Source of the DNA: Tenrec ecaudatus
Lineage: Eukaryota > Chordata > Mammalia > Afrosoricida > Tenrecidae
Reading direction: 5' to 3'
Length of the DNA: 64,000 nucleotides
Assembly (NCBI RefSeq): GCF_050624435.1
Contig: NC_134535.1
Coordinates: 121,383,731 to 121,447,730 of the forward strand
Positions 58,201 through 64,000 of the stretch are shown here, in pieces. Below the pieces are notes generated by a model, which did not search any database, was not told the origin of the DNA, and worked only from the letters and a program-made list of their open reading frames with translations. Each line of letters begins with the position of its first letter. Within the stretch, counting starts at the first letter, position 1. The position numbers and the translations under genes were made by a program.

Positions 58201-61200
58201 AAGGTAGAATTCGGATCATGGTAGTTGGGGGGAAGGAAGCATCTAGGATCTGGGGAAAAGCTGTATTCTTTATCAATGCTACATCGCACCCTGACTGACT
58301 CATCTCCTTCCCTAGACCCCTCTGTGAAGGGATTTCCAGTGGCCGACAAATGGGCTTTGGGTCTCCACTCTGCACTTCCCCCTTCATTCACTATGGCAAG
58401 ATTTTTTTTTTGGTGATGCCTTATACCTGAAAGTTGCTCTTAATTGTAGAGCAGCTTAGGTAAATGGAAGAAATGATGAAGTAAAGGAGCTGAACAAAAA
58501 TTTTAAAGGGCAATTCAAGAGGACAGAGTCAAATATTATAATGAAATGTGCAACGATCTAGAGTTAGAAAACCAAAAAGGAAGAGTACTATCAGCATATC
58601 ATAAACGGAAAGAATTCAAGAAAATATGTAAGCCTCAACTTGTAAGATTCTATGGACAAAACACTTCATAATGAAGGAAGTGTCACAATTAGATGGAAAG
58701 ACAGTACAGTCACTGGACCAAAAAGAACTGAGAGACACTCCACGATTTCAAGAAGTAGAATGTGAGGAAGAACCAGTGGCGCTGAAGGAAGAGGCCTGAG
58801 TTACACTAAAAGCATTAGCCTAAAACAATGCTCCAGGAATCGATAGAACACCAATTTAAATGTTTCAGTAAATGGATAAAGCACGGGAAACATTCACTCA
58901 GATATCTATGCTGAGGAATTTAGACGACAGCTACCTGGCCAACCAACTCGAAGAAACCCACGAGAGACAGGTGACTTCTCTTCTCTGAATATATATGTGC
59001 TCATTTTTTGAGAACCCTCTTTCTGTTTTTGTTGAACCTACAGCAATTGTTCTTGAATAATTCACTCATCATATCTTGTGGGAATTTAGGTTGTAACACC
59101 AAGCTGAAACAAATGACAGCATATCACCCTCTATTGTTTGTCACTTTTTTATATTTATGTTTGTTTACCAAAATAGCAGATGCAAAGGAATGAAAGTGTA
59201 GTATTTCATCAAAACTATAAAAAGTTTCATGCAATGAATAAATAAATATTACAAGCATAGTTCTAATTTTCATACCTTTGGGCAGAATGAACATTGTCAT
59301 GGGTGCTTCAGCTCTGCTGCTGCACAAATGAACATGAAAGAGTAATGAATGCATATTTGTGATTTCCGCAATAGGTGGCTGCTCAGGCATCCACCTGAGA
59401 GAGAACCCTGAGTACAAGTACCATTTTAACCCTGATTACACGTACCCTTTTCGTTATGGAGAACTGATAAACATATTCTTCTGATTAACAGAATGATGAT
59501 ACCAGATGATAAGAAGCTTAACGATTAACTTGATCTGTTCTAGGCAGACCGTCTGAAGACAAATGGGCCTGCTGTGGAGTAACCTGTTATTATTTTACCA
59601 CTGAAAATAAAACCTGGAAGGAATGTGAGAAGATTTGCCAAAATAATACATCATCCCTTTTGAAGATAGATGATAACGATGAACTGGTATCATAATAGAC
59701 TATTTTGTTCTCTTAATATCTTGAACTCTGCCTCTCACCCTTGAACTGAAGACATTGTGGATAGAAAGAGATTCCAGATGGAGGGAGCTCCAACTATGTT
59801 TATGCTGTGCTTTTTATGTGAGCAAAAGTTGTAGCATTAACTCCCTGGTGCCCCTGTCTGTTAAAAGGCTCATGATTCTGCTACTTACTCAGTCAATATC
59901 CATAGATATCATCTTAAAAAATCATTTTATTGGGGGTTTGTACAACTTTTATCACAATCTATACATCCATTGTGGTCAAGCACATTTGTACATTTGTTGC
60001 CATCATCATTCTCAAAACATTTACTTTCTACTTGAGCCCTCATTTTCCCCCCTCCCTCCCTCACCCTCCCTCTCTCACGAACCCTTGATAATTTATACAT
60101 TATGATGATTTTTTCATATCTTATACTGTCTGATGTCTTCCTTCACCTACTTTTCTGTTGTCCATTCCCCAGGAGGGGGTTATATGTAGATCATTGTGAT
60201 CAGTTCCCTCTTTATCCCCCATCTTCCCCTTCCCCTCCTGGCATCTCTACTCTCATTATTGGTCCTGAGGGGTTTATCTGTTCTGGATGCCCTGGGTTTC
60301 CAGCTCTTATCTGGTCTAGCCAGATTTGTAAGGTAGAATTGGGATCATGATAGTTGGAGGGGGGTAGGGAGGGGGAGGAAGCATTAAAGAATTAAGGAAA
60401 GTTGTATGTTTCATCAGTGCTATGCTACACTCTGACTGGCTTGTTTCCTCCCTGTGACCCTTCTGTAAGGGGATATCCATTTGCCTACAGAAGGGCTTTC
60501 AGTCTCCACTTAGCACTCCCCCCCACCATTCACAATGATATGATTTTTTTGTTCTTTGATACCTGATACCTGATCCTATAGACACCTCATGATCACACAG
60601 GCTAGTGTGCTTCTTCCATGTGGGCTTTGTTGTTTCTCAGCTAGATGACCACTTGTTTATCTTCAAGCCTTTACGACTTCAGACACTATATCTTTTGATA
60701 GCTGGGCACCATCAGCTTTCTTCACCACATTTGCTTTGCACCTGCTTTGTCTTCAGCTATCGTGACAGAAAGGTGAGCATCATGGAATGCCAATTTAATA
60801 GAACAAGGTATTCTTGTGCTGAGGGAGTACTTGAGTAGAGGCCCAATGTCTATCTGCTACCTTAATACTAAACCTACAAATACATGCACATCGATCTATT
60901 TACTCATCATCATATATAAATATATTTACCTATGTACATGCCTATATTTAGACCTCTGTAAATGCCCTTTGCCTCCTAGTTCCTTCCTCTCTCTTATTTT
61001 CCTCTGGTCCCACTATCATGTTCAGCCTTTCTTTAGGTTTCAGTTATTCCTTTAGGTTACATTGCCCTCAATCAAGCCTTAAATAGCTTCTTACACCCTC
61101 CTTGCCATCGATTTTAGATCACTTGTTGTTCCCTGTCCTTGGGGTTGTTAACACCCACTTTCTTTCCCCTGCCTCGTCCTCTCCCATGTCTCCCCGAACC

Positions 61201-63955
61201 ATTGGTCCCATTGTGTTCTCCTCCAGTTTGTTTATCCCACCTATCTTATCAAGATAGACCTGAAGAGATAATAATATGCACAAAAAACAAGACAGAGCAA
61301 AACAAAGCAACAACAACAACAACAACAACAACCCAACAACAACACCCCAATGATAAAAAAGGAGAAAAGCCTGTAAATAGTTTAAGGTTTGTTTGTTGAC
61401 CTTTAGGAGTGTTTTCCGGTTGAGTCTGATCGGGTGCTATTCTCTGGCCCCAAAGTCTATTTTTGGTATTCCCTGGGGACTTTGTTGCTCTGTTCCCCTT
61501 ACTGTTCTCTTGCACACCCTTAGTGTTTCGCCTCAGTGTGGTGGGGTTAGGTTGGGTGCAATTCCCGCACTGTGTCTCCAGTGTTGTTCCCCCATAGTTG
61601 CTATGGGTCAGCAAGGGACATCTTGTCTCATAGTGGGGTCGGCCCTATGGTCCTCTCTGTGCACTGGCTGCTCTGAGAGGGAATATCATTCTCAGGGCTT
61701 GGGGGGCCAGGATGTGCTCCACCCACTCTTCCTCCCCCTTCCTTTGCTCCTGTGTGCTCTGATCAGATATGTCCCTCTCTCTGAGCTGTAGATTCAGTGC
61801 TGTCCACTGAAGTGAATTCTTTCATGGAGAGGAGAGAGGGAGCTTTCCACATAGGTGGGGTTGAGGCCGGCCCCTCAGACCTCTCTGTTGGTTCCCTGCT
61901 TCATATACATACCATCTTTTATAAAGATGATCATCATTCCCCAATTGGAAGCCTCTTTTAAGATACAGTTTAGATTTTAGCAATTACCTACTCTACTTTC
62001 TCAGGCGACTGCAGGAAAACCACCCCCAGAGAGGCAGGTTTTTCTCTTCTTGTGTTCCTTAACCTTTGAATTATTTGCACTGTAGGACCATCAGTTAGTT
62101 ATTTCTCCAGGATGAATTCAAACCCACCAACTTGGCAACACTATGGGGCCAGTTCTACTCTGTCTAGTTGATTCACTACGAGTCTGAATCAACTCAACAA
62201 AAATGGGTTTGGTTTGGTTTTGGTTTTAAGGGGTAAAGGAATTTAGAGGCAGGATCTTTTAGTTGTTATTCTTAGCAACTCAGGAGCTAGCTGGCCTGAG
62301 AACAAATCCTGTTTTCAGGATTTGTTCCTAGCTGGGGGACCGGGGATAAATTACTTAGCTCTTCTGGGCCACATTTCCTCCAGATTAAAAATGTAACAAT
62401 GAGGCACATAAAATGAATAAATGTCCAAATGGGGTCATGGTGGTTTTCTTTCATATGTAATGCTCGATCAATATTATTGTATTTTATATCATGATGTTTA
62501 TATTTTTCAAGAACTTTGAAAGATAAGATATAGTAACAATAATATTGAAATTGCCTTTTTAATGTATTACTAGTGAAAATGATCCACACAAAAAATGTCT
62601 GTTTACAGATAAATGTTCACAAAGATCAGTCTGAAATTTCTACTTGTATCTTAGGAGCACAACAAAAATTTACACAAAACTAATACATATTTTAAGTCAT
62701 AGCACAAAATAATCTATGATATCAGGTAATTAAGCTATTTTCTATGTTTGATGCAGTAAAACAAGTTTAAACTGATATTTAAGCTGCATTCAGTGGTTTA
62801 ATCAGACACTGTGCAGCATGTTACAGTTGACATTGCATTTGGGGCATTCTGGTGTTAAAGCCATCGAGTCGGTTATGACCTGTAGTGACCCTGTGCACAG
62901 CAGAATGAAACACTGCCCAGTCCTGTTCCAGCCTCACAAGTGGCCCTCGGCCCGAGCCCAGTGTTGCAGAGCTACGTAAGTGCATTTCATTGAGGGCCTG
63001 CCTCTTTTCCGCCGCCCGCCCTCTTTACCATGGAACGTTCTAAATGATACTTTCCCATGGGACATTCTAAGTACTTCCTTTCGCCCCTCCCAACTCCTGA
63101 TGAACAAAGGGCCTTTCTCTTGTAAGGCTGCAGGCTCTATTGCATGCACACGTGCACACATACTTTTATCTTCATACATTTGTTTTTGATTCCTTCTTTC
63201 ACTTAAGTATATGTGATGCTCATTTTTCTACATCCCTTAATATTTTTCTGAAGCAGAGGTTTTTGTTTTGTTTTGGTTTTGCCCAGCATAATGAGTACAC
63301 TAAAGTTTCAGTGAACTGGGCACTTTTAGTTTTTTTTTTTCTACTAGTATATATGTGTACATCTATCTGTATGTATCTGTGTGTGTGTGTCTCTCATTTT
63401 ATTTGTTTGTTTTTTTGTTTATATGTCTCCCCTGCTCCCTTTCCTTCCTCTACTCCCCTGGCCTAGCTCCTTCACAATCTGCTTCTTTTTATGTGAAGAC
63501 CATTTTTTCTTGATTAGTGGAACAGATTCTTAATGGTTTGATAAAGTATCACAAACTTTTGTTTAAAATGTCCCCATTTCTGGAATTTAGATGTTGCATT
63601 TTCCCATATTTTGAATGATCGACGAGACTGATCACCAGTTGTAACATAGATGCTTTACTGGGGCAGGGAGTTACTTTGTAGAATGAAAGTGTAAAGATGG
63701 AGAGGAGAATCTTTTTCCTTTTTCCTAGGAAAGGGTGGTGAAGGATGCTATGAAGAATAATGTAATACTGGCCGTAGAAGCAGCTGCCCCTTGCCCATTT
63801 CCTCCTTCTGATGGGATTTCAGTCCAATGATCTGTTTTGTGTCATTTGTAGGTTTTCATTCGATCCCAGGTTTATACCAATACATACTGGATTGGATTAT
63901 ATGCTACAAAAGAGAATCAATGGCAATGGGTTACTGATGAAAAACCAGCTAAACT
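52127..63955 (+). CDS. KLRA1: KLRA1 (Ly49) lectin-like NK receptor, five coding exons visible, cut by window edge
   Basis: Exons 52127-52241, 54397-54486, 55644-55829, 59544-59686 and 63852-63955 join in frame (638 nt, 212 residues plus part of the next) with GT-AG junctions. Order: cytoplasmic tail with an ITIM (V6-x-Y8-x-x-L11), membrane span (about residues 44-66, no charge inside), a stalk with N-glycosylation sequons, then a C-type lectin-like domain (WACCGVTCYYF, LLKIDDNDEL, YWIGL). The family is type II, disulfide-linked homodimers on NK cells; most members bind MHC class I, and ITIM forms recruit SHP-1. The last coding exon, with the C-terminal part of the lectin domain, lies beyond the right edge. 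The apparent TAA after the last exon is intronic, part of a GTAAGT donor. The stalk is shorter than in human KLRA1P as I recall it. The symbol follows synteny with MAGOHB and sequence likeness; the number of paralogues cannot be seen here. Confidence 0.93.
52242..55643 (+). other. KLRA1 introns 1 and 2
   Basis: Strikingly free of AfroSINE and L1 copies compared with the rest of the window. The only structure noticed is a short imperfect palindrome at 53989-54032. Confidence 0.55.
54397..54486 (+). CDS. KLRA1: KLRA1 coding exon 2 (transmembrane)
   Basis: Acceptor AAATTTAG, donor GTGAGT. Encodes CSVPWRLIAVTLGILCLLML and VTVAVLGTK. The only basic residue is at the membrane edge; the arginine inside the span that DAP12-coupled activating Ly49 proteins use is absent. 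Confidence 0.93.
55644..55829 (+). CDS. KLRA1: KLRA1 coding exon 3 (stalk)
   Basis: Acceptor ATTTTAG, donor GTATGG. Encodes FQYIQEKHHQEEILRNLSLN, then NNSYLKEQQRK and KKRCHRKTG. NLS and NNS are glycosylation sequons. About 17 residues present in the human homologue between LKEQ and the RCHR block appear to be missing. Confidence 0.92.
56165..56335 (+). repeat. AfroSINE, sense, in KLRA1 intron 3
   Basis: GAACTGGTGGCATAGTGGTC, GCTAACTGCAAGGTCAGCGA and GGCCAGTTCTACCTTGTTCT; followed immediately by an RTE element. Confidence 0.8.
56336..58985 (+). mobile_element. RTE/BovB-type LINE relic, sense, interrupted, in KLRA1 intron 3
   Basis: 5' region from GAAGATGAGCCCGTCAGGTC; an endonuclease frame at 56788-57060 reads RIIAICIQGNSINTILIQIY and APTTEASKEAIEASYKHL; later parts (TTTAAAGGGCAATTCAAGAG, GAAGTAGAATGTGAGGAAGA) lead toward the reverse transcriptase. 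Frameshifts and stops show it is dead. The 3' half is missing and an L1 interrupts it. Confidence 0.8.
57748..58426 (-). mobile_element. young L1 3' end, antisense, nested in the RTE
   Basis: Exact 15-bp TSD CTGAAAGTTGCTCTT at 57733-57747 and 58427-58441. Begins with a T-run (minus-strand A-tail) and TTTTATTAGGGGCTCATACA, single tail module, C-rich 3' UTR body. The 162-codon open frame here is not a gene. Confidence 0.9.
59544..59686 (+). CDS. KLRA1: KLRA1 coding exon 4 (first lectin-domain exon)
   Basis: Acceptor GTTCTAG, donor GTATCA, 47 full codons. Encodes RPSEDKWACCGVTCYYFTTE, then KTWKECEKICQNNTSSLLKI and DDNDEL. The cysteines and WxxCC...CYYF pattern are the start of the NK-type lectin fold. 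Confidence 0.94.
59916..61905 (-). mobile_element. afrotherian-type L1 3' UTR, antisense, long, in KLRA1 intron 4
   Basis: Opens with TTTTATTGGGGGTTTGTACA and shows the same order of blocks as the copy at 5960-7190, but runs about 700 bp further into the L1. Right boundary uncertain; no TSD recognised. Confidence 0.7.
61306..61334. repeat. (CAA)n microsatellite
   Basis: About nine CAA units, followed by imperfect ones, within the antisense L1 3' UTR. Confidence 0.85.
62100..62215 (+). repeat. AfroSINE 3' half, sense
   Basis: AACACTATGGGGCCAGTTCT, CACTACGAGTCTGAATCAAC and a GGTTTGGTTTGGTTTT tail. Confidence 0.75.
62855..63130 (-). mobile_element. RTE-type LINE 3' end, antisense, in KLRA1 intron 4
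   Basis: AGCCATCGAGTCGGTTATGA, GAATGAAACACTGCCCAGTC, GAGCCCAGTGTTGCAGAG and TCATTGAGGGCCTGCCTCTT. Its first about 30 bp parallel the AfroSINE tail. Confidence 0.75.
63852..63955 (+). CDS. KLRA1: KLRA1 coding exon 5 (second lectin-domain exon)
   Basis: Acceptor TTTGTAG, phase 0 start. Encodes VFIRSQVYTNTYWIGLYATK, then NQWQWVTDEKPAK. It ends in phase 2 just before GTAAGT, at the position where family members splice, so reading through to TAA is not the likely product. Confidence 0.92.
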
Positions 63956-64000
63956 GTAAGTCAGGCCCTGGACTATATTTAAATTCTCAAATTGGCGTGA

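Noticed and set aside
63957-63959. TAA that would end the lectin domain early
   Set aside because: It overlaps the strong donor GTAAGT at the expected exon end in the family; the stop is intronic.

Overview
The window is mammalian nuclear DNA. It holds three multi-exon, plus-strand protein genes with canonical GT-AG splice sites in an AT-rich background crowded with retrotransposons. Two repeat signatures narrow the lineage. There are dozens of copies of a tRNA-derived SINE with the AfroSINE structure, several of them beside or interrupted by an RTE/BovB-type LINE that shares its 3' tail, and there is one copy of a SPIN-type hAT transposon. AfroSINE means Afrotheria. From what I know of the patchy distribution of SPIN, it occurs in tenrec and not in elephant, so a tenrec such as Echinops telfairi is my best guess (inference, not proven).

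Layout. Positions 1-7.8 kb are 5' flank or non-coding leader of STYK1, mostly L1 debris and AfroSINEs. STYK1 (7,896-21,202, nine coding exons, 421 aa) encodes a membrane-anchored, degenerate receptor-like kinase. From 21.2 to 33.8 kb is a gene-free repeat region with an old L1 ORF2 relic, an antisense RTE, the SPIN copy, an internally deleted RTE and a U2 snRNA fragment. MAGOHB (34,026-43,052, five coding exons, 148 aa) starts in the window's only clear CpG-rich promoter and encodes an exon junction complex core protein. From 43.1 to 52.1 kb are two mariner relics in inverted orientation and an L1 with a candidate 3' transduction. A KLRA/Ly49 lectin-like NK receptor gene (52,127 to beyond the right edge) shows five coding exons and ends inside its C-type lectin domain.

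The order STYK1, MAGOHB, KLRA, all on one strand, is the order I know from the telomeric end of the human NK gene complex (12p13), read in the opposite direction. The three proteins do not act in one pathway; their grouping is conserved synteny. The receptor gene is the most notable content. The single human counterpart, KLRA1P, is a pseudogene, whereas here every visible exon is open, properly spliced, carries an ITIM and lacks a charged residue inside the transmembrane segment, as expected for an inhibitory receptor.

I found no RNA gene that looks functional, no CRISPR array, and no clear sign of an undescribed biological system. The less ordinary observations concern transposons: L1 copies that share a doubled 3' tail, a likely 3' transduction, nested insertions with exact target-site duplications, an inverted mariner pair and a horizontally transferred transposon family.
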